A stretch of DNA of 64,000 bases from Litomosoides sigmodontis (GCA_963070105.1 OY718803.1:2047007-2111006), one strand, 5' to 3'. Counted from the first letter of the stretch, positions 13,201-35,800 are shown. Notes: generated by a model not told the origin, from the letters alone. Made by a program: numbers and translations.

Positions 13201-16200
13201 TAAAATAATAATTTTATTTTTTTTTCAAAGGAATTTTCATTTTTTTTCACGCATTCTTCATGCACAATAAAGTAATAGTAATGAAGGAAATGTTGAAGTT
13301 TAATTTTTCTAAACATTTTGTTTTTTGTTTGTTTTTTTTTCAATCCTAAAGTACAATTTGGTGAGTTTCTAGCAAAAAAAAAAAAACATTCGTGCTCAAA
13401 AAAATTTTTTCAAATGCAAGCTGACAACTACATTATTTTAGGTCTTAGCTAACACAGTGCTAAATATGAGTTTAATTAAAGTATCCGCAACGCCTGACCA
13501 TTTTCAACTTGGCTTACGTGCAAATTTTGGTTCGAAAGGCAAGGTGGATGAAATGCCATTTCGACCACTTCCAATGCATTTTCCAACATTCAGCGACGAA
13601 AGAAGCAAACAAATGTTGGACGTGCTAATTAGCGATTACACAATTAACTCACTCTTTCATCATTTGCATAAGTTATTATTAAATATACTAATTTTGTTCA
13701 AAATTTCACCGTACATCATTTTGACTCAAATAGTTTTTCTCACACTTTTTTTCCTTTCGGTACTTGCGTTTAAGGAGCAAAAATTTAGAGAAGAATGAAA
13801 TAAATAAGCGTCAACTTTAAGCAAAAAAAAAATTGCATAAAATTGAATTTGTTCTTACAAAAGAAAAAAAAGATTCACATAAATCTAGCTATGCCTATAA
13901 CGAACGGACGAAAAAAAATGAATTTCAAAAAATATTATAAAAATTATTGTAGAAGTAATGCAATTGTGTTTCAAATTGATCCTGAAACACCGAAATTGGG
14001 TGGACTGTTAAAGACAACATGCAGTGACGAGCATTACGATGATTTTGATGATTTCGACATTAATGTAATTATAATTTCACCTTTTTTGATTTCAAATTTC
14101 ACTTAATTAAAATTTACACTTTAATTTAAATTTGGAAGTTAAACTTTATCTTTTGTGAATGTGACGTAATTTCTAGCAGATGAGTTCATCACCTTGCATA
14201 ATTTTTAAATGAAAAAAAAATGCCAAGAAATACTGTTGCTATCGATTAACAATTATTTTCATACAAAGTTCGTTTTGTGTATATTTTAAATTTAAATTTA
14301 AAACATTTGCACTATTGCCTTTATTTTCTTTCTTTCTTTCTTTCTCTCTCTCTCTCTCTTTCTCTCTCGCTCTCCTTTTCTATTTCATTCATTATCATTA
14401 TTATCACTATTATTATTGCAATGTTTTAATTGAAATATTTGAAAATTTCATTGTTTAGATGGGTGATGAAGGATTTGATGATAATAGCAACACAACAGTA
14501 TTATTAGCAAATTTTATGAAAAGCCGTCGAAGACGAAGTGCTATGAGTGATAGCGATGGCAGTGATAAGAGTGATAAGGCGGAGAGCAAGGAGGACGAGG
14601 ATATTTTTGGTGATTTAGGCGTATGCATTGGTGATATTATGCCAGCTGTTCGCGACAAATATCCTAGAAAATTAATTCATATCAGAATTGGTTCCAGGCG
14701 TGCACCAACAATAGCATTACTGGCCGAAAATGACGGTTAGTTTTTGTGAGCCGGAAAGCTTTGCATTTTTCCGGAATGCTGCTAAAGCATTTACGGTGGA
14801 AAATTTGTAACAATGTGAAATTTACTCATTGCAATTTGCACACGCTTACCACCACTACTCATTTACACTATTGTAGCTGTTTTGCAAAATTATGCAAATT
14901 TCCACCACTAACTTTTATCAACAGTGCTATCAACTCTCTAATTTAACAATGCTATCAAGCGTGTTATCAAATCGAGCATTGAACAAGTTGATGGGAAAAT
15001 TTTTACAAATACAAAAGTGAATTGTTAATTTAAGGACCACAAAAAAAAAATTAGCAATCATAGAGTAGTGCAATTGAAGTGCTACAAAGAGTAAGAGGAA
15101 AGGAGAAGTTTTAGCAATGGTGCAAAAACAATTAAATTCCGATCGTAATTTGTTTGAAAATCAAACATTACTTAAATTATGTTCATTTACTTAACTAAAA
15201 AAAGTGAAATTTTATTTATTTCATTTTTATTCACTCATACTTTATGATATCAGTAATACTGAAATGCATTATCGCATCATTTCTTTTCTCTCATTTCTCT
15301 CACCGTAATGAAATATCATCAATTGGTTTTTTTTTCCTTAGGTAAAGCAAGGATTGATTTGGAACTTGAAGCGGTGTTGTACATTGATGATAGTGGTGAG
15401 AATGTTGGTACAATGCTTATCAGTAGTGTAATTGATGGAAACGTTCGCATATCCGGAAATCGAATTAGTATTTTGATCGAAATTCAATCATTGAAATTGG
15501 TTGACAAAGAGGATACCCTTGGCTTGCCACCGGATGCATTAGATAATTTAGCTAATTTAGCTAAAGATATTATTGCACAGGTTAGCACTCCGTAAATAAT
15601 CAGTCATTTGTAATGTTTTACCATAGCATCACATCTTTGCTTTTTTTTTATTCAATAAATTTGATAACATGCAAATACTTTGAATATGCAAACACTTTGA
15701 CTGATAATATGCAAATACTTTGATGAGTTAAATGTAAGTGCACCAATGATATGCAAATTGCGAATCCTACAGTAACAGAATACATTGTTAATGTGCAAAT
15801 ATATTTACAACAATAATAATATACAGGAAATCAAATTTTTCCGTAATGCAATTTTGATATTTTATTTCACAACAAAAATTAAATAAATACAAAATAAACT
15901 TTATAAGGATCTCTTAAGTCTATTATTCTAATATGGCTAACACACATTTATTTTACAAAATTTCTAATAATTAAAATTGTGTAACAAAAACTTTCCTTTT
16001 TTTTTGCTCAAAGCAAAAAACAATTAGTTTAATTTTTCAGACAGCTAATAATGAATTGGCAAATGGATTTCTTGTTGAATTAGCAACCGGAAGGTTGCCG
16101 TATAAGTTGGTGAAGCCGAAATTTGCCATCATTGATCATGCCATTCATATAGCAACAGATTTCAGTATACCCGCAAGCACTCTGGGCATTACATCGTCAA

Positions 16201-16220
16201 GCATTTGTCAACGATTTTAG
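10272..16220 (+). CDS. BPI/LBP-family lipid-binding protein, secreted
   Basis: Exons: 10272-10300, 10443-10581, 10736-10800, 11243-11324, 11506-11655, 12144-12320, 13009-13125, 13442-13671, 13953-14064, 14459-14735, 15342-15580 and 16041-16220 (TAG). All join in phase to 598 residues. BPI/LBP/CETP proteins are secreted, two-lobed barrels that bind LPS or other lipids. A short hydrophobic leader (MIYQLPFLLFA) precedes the family's typical N-terminus, PGLEIRINSKGFLYA. Cys129 and Cys171 match the spacing of the conserved barrel disulfide (Cys135-Cys175 in BPI). The second lobe begins around HFQLGLRANFGSKG and continues through FPTF and LISDYTINSLFHHLH. Unusual: exons 9-10 carry an acidic stretch and an Arg-rich then Ser/Asp/Lys/Glu-rich insert before GDLGVCIGDIMP. 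The short first exon and leader are the least certain parts. Confidence 0.85.
14332..14373. repeat. TTTC/CT microsatellite inside a BPI-like gene intron
   Basis: A pyrimidine tract starts with TTTC repeats and passes into (CT)n, in the intron before the exon at 14459. It lies about 85 bases upstream of that acceptor on the coding strand, so it could act as an extended polypyrimidine region, but this is simple background repeat. Confidence 0.6.
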
Positions 16221-18392
16221 AAAATATCAATATCGTATCCTATCATATCACACTATCAACTCTTCTATTATCTTCATCTTTTTCCAGTATTTTTTGTATT
16301 AATTGAAATTTTTCAATTAAAATTTACTAATTGTTATTTTTCCTTTGTCAAACTCAAACGACTAATTGCGGAAACAGTTAATTTGTCTTATTCGCAAGAA
16401 ATTGATAAGGTCCATAAATACGTTTTCAAAAATATTTGACCGTCGTTCATTTACTCCTTCGACGTCTAGAAAAGCAAAAGTTAAAGTTGAAGATTAGCAG
16501 CGAATCGATCGATAAGAATTACTGCTTACTTCCCTTTACATAAAGCATTATTAGCTTTCATCCAGAATTATCAGTTAAACTTTCCTATTTTTAATTTAAA
16601 TTAAACCATTCATATTACTATTCATATTACATTCATATTACTATTCAGTGATTTCCTTTTTTTTGTTCTCCTCTCGTTTTTACTACAATATGTTATTTTA
16701 GCGATTAATTAATTGCAAAATTATTAATTACCGATCATTCATTTAATAATTATGATGAATGGGATGGGTTAATGGACACGTATTCACATCAATTGCAATA
16801 TCTTAATTAATTTATTTCACCAAGTTTTTTTTCAATTAATTTCTTTAGCATTCAAGTGCGCTTCTGATGCGTTTGTAAAAAAAGCCACAAATTTGATTTA
16901 AATGCATAGCAAATAATGCAAGTGACGTCGCTGCTTATCGTAATTATACAGTCACTGCTAACACTAATGATCACGGTACGGTATTAACCGTAGTTATTTC
17001 ACAATTTTAACATTGCAAAATCTTATCAAACACACGTAAAATAGAATAGGCATTAATGAGTAAGGAGAAATTCGCACTGATATTACTAAACGCATCCATA
17101 AAGTTGTTAATTAAATTCTTCAATTGAAATTTTTTGATTTGGAGATTAATAATTTTGAGCGAAGTATATTTTGTTAACAAAATATCATTTTGTATTATTG
17201 CCTATTTTTTAATTCCTAAATTATTTTTTATCCCTTTTTTTTCATTTTGAAATCCCAAATTGAATTGATTAAAATATCGAAATAATATGTCGTATATTCA
17301 ATGTAACTTTTCAGTCAAAAATGAATTGAATAAATCTTGATGATCTAAATAGGTACTGAAAAGAGTCAAAGTACATGGCAGCACATGAAAAGTGAGAAAA
17401 GAATTGAAGGTTAAACTGATCTAAATCACATTCGCCTACAGATGAAGAAGACGACAGTTACTCGCCTAATAAATGAAATGAAATGATAATAACTGGTCTA
17501 ACAAGTGGAAAAAAATGGTATTAATTGCTCTAATAATAACAAAGTAAATTGCAAGCGAAATTTCATTTTCAATTTCTTGCAGAGTTATGTTGCATTTTAA
17601 CAAACTTTGGCACTCAACCGCCCTAACCCTACAAATGAATCCCTGAAGTGCACAAAGAAGAAATTGAAATGTTATAATAAATAACAAAAATGCAAAATGA
17701 AATCATATAAAGTAGCTTTTTTGCTCACTTCTTTGACAGAGTACTTGTAGTGCTACTGTAATTCTTGGATACCGTAATTTTTTGACCGTAACCAACTGCT
17801 CGTTCTGAGAGAAAAACAAGCGGCGAATTTTTGTTTCATTTAAAATTACTAGCAAAAATGACACGATAAGGTGCATTGTGCTTTCATAAATGTTTTAGCT
17901 GTTATGCAAATATTCGCTTGAGTATTAATCCACGCCCTGCACCACGGCGATAGATCGACACACACTTCTGCAAATGAATAAAGTTATTTCTTAGAAAGAA
18001 AAAAAATGAAATCACTTTAAGTGTCGTAGAGAAAATGTAAGTTTTAAAAGTTAGTAAAATATCTAAGCTATTAAGCTATCAATAAGAAGTGTTTAAATTT
18101 GTTAATTAGACCTTTGTTGCAAGATTGCAATATGGCTTTCCTGTAACACCTGCTTTACAGTACTTCACAGGCATGCAGTATGGAACAAAGTAGTTGGAAG
18201 AAACAGAAATATTTTAACAGTTTATCAAAGTGACTTTTAATTTATGAATATATTAAAAATTTTCCAGCACTATTTTCGTTAAATAATTTTTACATGTCGA
18301 ATTTTTAATACTTGTTATATGTTTGAATTTTATATGTGATTTTTTTTAATATTTGTTGTATATTTGAAAATTTAAGATTTGAATTTTCATAT
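16221..18392. other. Convergent intergenic region
   Basis: 2.2 kb between the 3' ends of the BPI-like gene (+) and the first carboxypeptidase gene (-). It is AT-rich with TTAATTAA-like words and a short triplicated ATTCATATTACT motif near 16606-16648. I see no coding signal on either strand. Confidence 0.65.
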
Positions 18393-26969
<8,577 letters not shown>

Positions 26970-27454
26970 TTTAATTACTTTAACTTATGTTGCTACTCTG
27001 ATTACTTTCTTCGTTCCAATTTATTCTATCATTTATTCGCCTGTAACGCATGAAATTAATTAAGCAAAAAAAAAGAGCGAAAACGATCACAAGCAGATGA
27101 ATTGTTACAAAATAACGCTAAGTAAATAATTAAAAATAAAATTCAAAATAAAATTGAACAGAATACATTAAATTTATAACAGAGAAAAATTGGTAATAAA
27201 AGTAACAATACAATTTATTTATTCCTCCTGCTAGATGACAAATAAAATTCCGAATTCTAATATGAACAGGATGAAATGGTAGGAATATATACGAACAGAG
27301 AGACAGACACACACAAGTATGTATGTATATATAGATTAAACCAAACTGATAATAAAATATAATGGTACGTATTTACAGTATTAATAAAGTTAAATTTGAA
27401 TATTTAATTAATGAGATGAAATAACAATTCACACGCACACATATACACATGTAT

Positions 27455-27562
<108 letters not shown>

Positions 27563-30500
27563 GCACACAAAATGTAAACAGACTTGAGCAGAATAAATTA
27601 TTCAGATGAAAAAGAAAGACAGATGACGAAGGAATTTTTACTCCATTTCTGCAAATTGTTGCGGAAAGGCGGGAGGAGAGGAAAGGGAAAAAAAAAAGGT
27701 GGAAAAACGAGTTTTCCACTTCAACAGGATAAAAATTAAATTAAAAATAATTAAAAAAAAAAAGAGTGATAACGATGAAGCATTTTGTATCAAACAGTAG
27801 TTGCTCCAAATTTAACGGAAAACTAATAAAAAAGAAAGAGAAATGGGAAAAAAATGACATCAAATTTGATTAGATTACGCTCATTTAGCAAGTAATTAAT
27901 CATCAATTAGAGAAGAAGGTGTAAGGAAGTAAAAGTAAGAATGGTAAAATAAAACGAAGGAAAAAATAAAATATAAATGGTTCAAGTTCAAGTCTATTAG
28001 CCAATATCATTAACAGGCAATTAGCATTTGCAAATTTTCAAACAGCAAAAAAAATTTTCTAAAAAATTTTTGCTTTTTGTTTGAGAAGTTATAAGTAAAG
28101 GTGAGACGACGAAAAAGTAAATGAAAAAAAAAACTACTGCTACAGGTATTTTTAATTATTAAGATAGAAAAAACGAAATTTTCCTCATTGCACATACATT
28201 TGCAAGAATTCATTGCCGGAAAAAATGTAAACTGTTTTTACGAACAAAAAATACAAACAAAAATACAAATTTGATAAATTAAAAATTTACCATTTTATTT
28301 TTAATAATTAATAAATTCTAAAAAATAAGCCGCGAAATTTTGTGAGTAATTTATTTATCGATGAATAGCCTTATTTGTGTTGGTTTTCATTTTTTCGCTG
28401 TTTATGATACTACACGTAAACGCATAAAAAATTACATAAAAATTTATAAACGTATCATTTTTGAACGGATGTATGCGTTAAAAATATTTCTTTATTAGGA
28501 AAAGAAAGAAAAAGAGAAAAAGAAATGGAAAAGTTACGTATAGAGAGAGAGAGAAAGAGAGAAAAAAATTTTCAAAAATTATCAATGAAAAAACGTAAAA
28601 ACTGAAAAAAAATGGCTAATTTAAAAAGTAGAAAATTAAGAGAGAAAGGAAAGAGTGAGAAAGAGGTGAAATTGCACGATGAAAAAAGAACATATAACAC
28701 CAGAAAAACGTATGCGCAATATAATATTTCTTAAAAATTATTATAGTTTACAAAAAAATTTTTTAAATTATTTTTTTTTCTTTTGAATTGCAGAAATTTG
28801 GGTTAGCAGTTGAATTGTGGATGTTTGATTACAATCAAATTATTACAGTTATAATTTGAGTGAAAGAAGAGGGACGATCATCACTGTTCATTTCATTGAA
28901 ATATTCTTCCTACCTCTTCCACGTCCTCTTCCTTCCACAATCATTTTTTCCTTGGAAAAATTCCAACCATTACAAATGTTATCATAAAATAAATTACTGA
29001 TCAAAATGTTTTACCTATTTTATCATCATAATTTTAATTAATCAATTGATTGTTAAATGACGCACATATTTCACATATTTAATAAATTTCCGTACAAACA
29101 TATTGAATTTTAAAACTTTTACCTTATCTTTATTTGAAAAAACAAGTTGCAACCTCACTCAAATGCTGTTTTTAAATTTTCAATCTTCTAAAATTTACTT
29201 AGTTCACTACTGCTTTTTCTTTTTCTGATAAAAAAAGCGATAAGGAAATTAAAAGATTCATCTTAGATAAAACTAAACTCGACAAAAAAAAGAAAAAAAA
29301 AAGGGAGAAATCATCTGAAGGTCAAATAGCGCCACCAATGACGGACGCATAATTTCAGGAAGCACACCAAGACACATTGTTAAAATTAGAGTATTAAAAA
29401 AAATGTAAACTGAAAAAAAAAACGGCGGAATGAGGAAGGTAAAACGATTTCTCTATGTTTGCACATACGTGTAGTATGTGTACGTGTCATTACGTGGATG
29501 TGTGAGTAAGTGCGATGTAATTTGAAGTGATCAAAAAGGAAAATTTGACCTTCAAATGTAAATCTTCAATGTGACAAGATTTCATTGGGCGGAAGAGCTT
29601 TCACCATGTTTGATTTTAAGAAAGAAATGTAAAAAATTTAGATTAAAATTTTAAAATTTAGTGCATAAAAAATGTGCAAATTTTTCCTTTATTTCTCAAT
29701 TAAACTTTTTATACATTTTATTTTGGAAAAAAAATACAATAAAAATGTGAAAGGATTTTTTCGTTGATTAAAAGTCAATGTTGATATTTAAATTAGTCAG
29801 TGATTTTCATTTTATATTAGTCTGATGAAATTAACTTTTTCCTTTAATTATTTAAATGAGTTTAGTAAAATTTTTTCTTTAGCTTGTTTCCCTTCCACAC
29901 ATATTTGTGCACAACTATAACTTTCAATGTAAATATTATTGCTTTAAATTAACCATGGTATGGAATAATTTTACTAGCTAATTTAATTAATAACAGATAG
30001 GCATAGCTTTCGGAGAATTTGCCATTAAGTTTGTTAGAAAAAGAAAAAAATTTTTTGGAAAAAGTACACTAATCGTAAATTTTACAATTATGTTTCTGCT
30101 TAAATTTTTACTTAAATTTGAAATCGTAAAGAAATAAAATTGCGAGTGATGTTAGTCAGAAGTTAATTGAGCATATTGCCTTAACCCAACGATCAGTAAA
30201 CATTTGTTGAGCAATAAATGCAAAATGTAAAATTACAATTTTTCGTTTGCTTACAGTTTAGCGCTATAAACTATTGTTAATAAATGTTAGCATACAATTA
30301 TAACAGTTTGGGTAGATTATTAACTTTTCTATTCCACTTTTCTAACGAGATGTTAAATTATTTGAATAATTAATATCGTTAAGTGAATGATTTCAAATTT
30401 TGAGTTCGAATTTTCAGTGGCAAATATTACAACCATTTATTTGTGCAGTCACTGCAGCGACCACGAAAACATGATATCTATCTATGCCTGTTCCAAATTA

Positions 30501-30720
30501 ATTAAATTAAAATTGTGAACTACTAGTGCTGTTAAATCACGCCGATGGAACAAATCAACAACATCAATTTGAAAAGAAAAAAATTTTTCGTTTAATTTTT
30601 TAACAACTTTAACGAACATTGAAATATTTTAATGTTAAAGAAAAAAAAAGCAAGCTAGCGTTGTACATCAACCAAATAAAATATATCGCAGGAGTTACTA
30701 CAACAACTACTGCTATAATA

Positions 30721-30744
30721 CTCTCTCTCTTTCTCTCTCTCTCT
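30721..30744. repeat. CT microsatellite
   Basis: A short (CT)n tract with one T interruption, within AT-rich intergenic DNA. Background repeat. Confidence 0.7.
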
Positions 30745-33059
30745 CAGCGTATCATTTACAACCTTGTAAATACATTAAACCAGTTTATTTGATATTATTT
30801 TCATACGGATCGAGTGAGAAGAAAAAAACAGAAAATTAAATTTTAATGAAATGATCTGATAAGCATTTTAAATCGTTAATGTCTAGTTTTTGGAACAAAA
30901 AATAACAACAATTGATCACAATTAATCGTATAATTTTAAAAAAAAAAGAGGAGGGCGAGAAAGTACTGAACTTGAGAATGTGGAATTTTATGCATAAAAA
31001 GAAATGAATTTCCATTTCAATGTTTCAGTTCGTATTTTTAAAATGAACAATTTTTATTGCAAGCAAAAAAAAATCAACGTAAAAAAAATTTCAAATTTTT
31101 TGCATAGTTTTTACGTAACTAACGCTTGAGGAAGATGAGGAAGAGAGATGGTGAAGTGATGAGTGGTGGTAGTAGTAGCAGTAGCAGTTACAGTTGTTTA
31201 ATGGCTGAGAAGATTAAATGATGCAAATGGCAATGGAAATCAAAATCGAAATAGAAATTGAAATGCAAAATAATTATAGGAATATTAGTTGTAATACAAC
31301 TGTAAAAGATGAAGGAGAAAAAATAATTGTTTCGTTCAACGTTTTAATTTAATTTCGTATAATTCAAAACGTGAATTCATTACGATTTTTCATTTTCGTA
31401 AAATTTTTGTTCGCTTAAAATTGCCTCTCAAAATTATGCAATTGAAAATGTTGAGCAGTGATCATAAAATGACTTCGATGGAATTATTTCCAAAGGAATT
31501 AAAATATTTAAATGACTTTAAATATTTGAAGAGAGGTTTCCGGTAAATTCGAAATAACAAAAAGAAGAAAAATTGACAGTTTAATTTGAAAGACTCATAA
31601 AATACAAAGCTAAAAAGTAAACGATCAAGTAAGGCACTACCTCTATCTCAAAATTTTGAAATAAGGCGGGCATAAGCCATATGGAACAAAATAATTAGCT
31701 ATTAAAATTTCGTAAAATTGTAAACAAACTTTGGAATTTTAGAAATTCTTGAATTTATTTTCAAGCAACTTACCAATTTTTCATAAACAAAGTTGCTAAA
31801 TCTTAATTTCACATTTTCGAAACATTTTAAAGTAAAATATGGATGAAATCTGATACACTACAAGTAAAATAGTAACTTACAGAAAAAATTAACTTGTAAA
31901 AAAACGAAAAAAAAGAATTTGTGGGAAAAAAGACAAAATAGAAATCGAATTAATTTGAAATATATCAAGTAGTACAGGAAAATAAATTTATTCATATCAA
32001 ATTTAAACACACTTGACAGTTTCTTAAAACGATGAACTTTTTAATTAAATTAATTTTCAAAACTAATCGTAACACTAACTGTTCTCCCTGCCCTTGAAAA
32101 ATTAAATTAAAAATGACTTGAACGAATGTCCACAGCAAGAAACAAGTAAACAAGCAATGCTAAACTGCTAAAATTTATTTCACAAAATTGCAGCAACAAC
32201 AAAAAAGCAATACATTTATTTATTTACATATGTAAATTAAAATTTCAAAAAAAACAATCAAGAAAAAGCAAAGAGAAAACAATAAAAGGTAGCAATTATT
32301 CCGTTGCGGAGTAGAAATTGAACGATTGCAACAAATGTGAGAATTAGCAAATTAAGTTTAAAATTTAAAATTCAACGATGAGAAGTGAAGGATAAAATTG
32401 CATTATTACACATTTGAAAATCCAGTAGGTTTTCTTTCAAATTGAAATAAATTCTAATTAATAACCTCTAAATAAAAATAAACATTTATAAAAAAATTTA
32501 ATGCCACTCAAATAAGTTTCGTATAAATTTTTGTTTTTAGATTTAATTAACAATGAAGTTTCCATTGCTCCCATCTTCAGATGACATTTCAACAATCTAG
32601 GACAAATGAAGCTGAATATTTTAATTGAAATAAATAAAATGAAAAATTGAAACAAATAACTTTGAATATTTCAACTGCTTGAAATATCATCTGATGGAAG
32701 AAACAATGAAATTTCAATATTATTTCGATTGTTGTAAAAATAACCAGCCGGAAATAAGCAATTCTCATATTTAGTCCCATTTGTTCCAATTATTTACCGG
32801 TAACAGTAGCATTAAAATTTATCATTTTTTTTAATTTCAATTAAATAATTATCATTTAATTTGAATTTGTCACTGTTTATTTTTAAATAAAGGAAAAACG
32901 ACGAGATTTCTTCAATGGGAATGTATTGTTTATAAATTTTCCTAATTATTCACGCAATTTTAAATTTCCTCAAAAAAAATTATGTCATTTTATGTGTTTT
33001 GTTCCAAAGCACATAGATTTCCCGATGTTTTCCACAATTGTCATCCATGCCACATACAA

Positions 33060-33270
33060 TGGAATTCCGATATTTCTATATCAAATACAATATAATTCCA
33101 TCAGTTCGATATCAAATATAATACAATACTGTCGTTTCGATATCAAATACAACGCAATTACCGGCACTTCGATATCAAATACAATACCATTCCGATATTT
33201 CGATATCAAATGCAATAAATTCCGGAACTTCGACATCAAATACAATGCAATTCCGGCATTTCCATCAACT
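33060..33270. repeat. 31-base minisatellite, about six copies
   Basis: Six imperfect copies of a unit of about 31 bases with consensus TTCCGGNACTTCGATATCAA followed by ATACAATNCAA. The shared ATCAAATA core recurs near 33080, 33111, 33142, 33174, 33205 and 33235 (spacing 30-32). Copies differ by several substitutions, so the array is not very recent. Most copies carry the palindrome GATATC. Confidence 0.85.
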
Positions 33271-34736
33271 GGTGTGCATGAACTTCTTCTATTGTTTGAA
33301 AACTGAAATGCCAGGTGGAACAGTGCGAATGTAATTAATTAATTGCGAATATTTATGTTTGTTTCGAATAATAATATTTCAGATTGACAATATCATAGTG
33401 GAATGGAATACTTGATTAAACTTGATGGTATAATGCATTAACAAACAATAAAAACTTTTTTTATTATTTTTTTGGGCAATCATAAATTTTACACTTTCCC
33501 AAATTTTTTCTTTGAAATAATTAAGCATCAAATTTTGCAGCAAACATGCAAAATGATTAATAAAATAGTAATTTTGATAATTGTGAAAAAACATTTAATG
33601 AGCATTTAACTGACACAATTTTAATAATGAAATAATTTTATAAAAATCAATTACCAGCTGCTGCTAATTATTGTCATTGACGAAGGAAGCACTGAGTAAT
33701 TAAGTAGGATAATAAAACAATAGGAATTAAGTATCGGTTCGTTTCAGATACTTTTATTTAATGGCAAAATTTTAATTCTGCGCAAATTGCACGTTTTAAT
33801 ATAATTTCGTTCATTTTCAAGCATTTTCATACCCTTTTTTTTTACTTTATCCTTTCTTTCAATTCAAAATTCCTATCATTCGTTTTTATCGTACATTTCA
33901 TTTTTTTTCTCTCCCTAATGAAATGAGTGAAAAGTTTTTAAATTGCTGAAATGATCTAATTTCCACTCATTTAGGTTTTACCCGAACTGTTACGCAAAGC
34001 AATAGTTGCATGGATAATTTTTTATTAGCAAAAAAAGAAAAATTAGCAAAATAATTGGAAAATAAAAAGAAGAGCGAACACGAAACAATACGTTTCATTA
34101 ATTTGATCATAACGATAAGATTGAAATCATTTGATGTTATTGATTGGATTTCGTTAAAAAATATTTAATTGATAAAATCACTCAATGATTTCCGATAAAT
34201 GATCAATTCCAAAGCAATAAACTGGACAATTGGAAAGAAATTTAGCCGCTCTGATTGAAATTAAAATCTGTTAGAAAGAATAAATGATAGGAATTTCGAA
34301 TTGAAGGAAAGGACGAAGTCAAAAAAAAAAATATGAAATAAGTAAGATCTAATGTTCTGCGTAAACATATCATTGCTGTATGTATACTCTCATGCTCATA
34401 TCACATTAATTATTAGGTGAAATTTATTAGCTTTAGAACTGATAGAAAATTTTAAACTTCCTCGATGACAAATTCGATGGAAAACAGAAAGGAAGGCAGT
34501 GGTTTTGCAAATAAGCGAGAAAATTTGAAATTAAAATGATGTAAAAGTTTTGAAGCTAATCAGAAATTGCGACTGAAATGAAATCTGCCGCGTATTTGGA
34601 ACGAAACCGCTACTGAATTATAAAATTGTCAAACTTATCAAACGAAATTCACAAATCATCCTGATAAGCGTTTGCTTATCAGAAACGGCTCCATTTCACT
34701 TAGCACTTTTGCTATGCAAATTGCGGAGCACAAGCA

Positions 34737-34861
34737 AACACATTTGCATTCCGGCTTGAAGTAACACATTTGCATTCCGGCTTGAAGTAACACATTTGCA
34801 TTCCGGCTTGAAGTAACACATTTGCATTCCGGCTTGAAGTAACACATTTGCATTCCGGCTT
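34737..34861. repeat. 26-base minisatellite, five near-perfect copies
   Basis: Five head-to-tail copies of a 26-base unit (AACACATTTGCATTCCGGCT followed by TGAAGT). The last copy is truncated after CCGGCTT. I see no differences between copies, so the array is young or homogenised. A related ATGCAAATTGCGGAGCACAA stretch lies just before it. It also creates a minus-strand open frame with a repeating Cys/Lys/Met pattern, which is a by-product of the repeat. Confidence 0.9.
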
Positions 34862-35449
34862 CTCTCACAACCATAATTGAAATCATGGAAACACACAAAC
34901 CAAATTCATCCACAAACATCGGAAGAGCCACCGGAATTTTAAATAATTACACAAATTTTAATTTTAAATATTTATCCAGTGATATTTAAAATTCAGGAAC
35001 AATGATGGAATAGCATTCGTGCGGAAAAAAGAAAGAATTAAATGGTTAGAAGAAGAGAAGGAAACTTTTAATCAAAGTTATAGTTAGAGAAAATGACAGC
35101 TTAAATACACATAGTATGCTTAATCATTGAGCGTTGCATGATCACAACGTCTAAAGCAAATTTTATCAATATTTTCACTCAATTGAAATTTAAACGGAAT
35201 AAAATTTTCAACTTTTCACCATCTTTCAAAATAGCCGAATGTTCACGTTTCAATTTGTAGCTTAATTGAAATGATGAAAACTTGCAAATTAATTTCGTTA
35301 ACTTTTTTAATTTTACATGGAAAAATTACATTGCAATTGTGTCAAAGGTTAACGTTTCAAGTGTAATATAAAAATTATACAAAGAAACATTAAAAAAGCA
35401 AGAAAAAATATTTAAATTATTTGACGAAAGTTTTTATTCGAAAATGAAT

Positions 35450-35800
35450 TTGAAAGGAAAATGTGGGAGAGGGACAGAAAGAGAAAGGATAAAAGTGAGA
35501 TAATGTAGGAAGAGGGAAAGAGAGTAAATTATGCATATGTAAATTTGAGAGAAAAATTGGATGCAGAGAGATAGCAGTGCAGAAGCAGGAAATAGATGAT
35601 ACAGGAAAGCAGATAGTATAGTATAATGTGGGAAAAGAGAAAGAGAGTAAATTATGCGTATGTAAATTTGAGAAAAAAATTGGATGAAGAGGGGTAGGAG
35701 TGCATGAGTAGGAAATAGATAATACAGGAAAACAGATGATATAGTATAATACGGGAAGGAGGAAAGAGAGTGAATTATGCATATGTAAATTTGAGAGAAA
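35450..35800. repeat. 123-base purine-rich tandem repeat
   Basis: Two full units and a partial third, marked by AATTATGCATATGTAAATTT at about 35528, 35651 and 35774 (spacing 123). The plus strand is GA-rich. Because 123 is a multiple of three, the minus strand stays open for 121 codons (35782-35417) in a 41-residue repeat rich in Leu, Ser, Phe and Pro. Nothing else supports translation. Confidence 0.85.

Noticed and set aside
32926..33306. 126-codon plus-strand ORF with repeating Phe-Asp-Ile-Lys-Tyr-Asn pattern
   Set aside because: The repeating peptide is explained by the 31-base minisatellite at 33060-33270; there is no promoter, splice or family support.
34656..34931. Minus-strand ORFs with repeated Cys/Lys/Met units
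   Set aside because: By-product of the perfect 26-base minisatellite whose period is not a multiple of three, so two frames are equally open.
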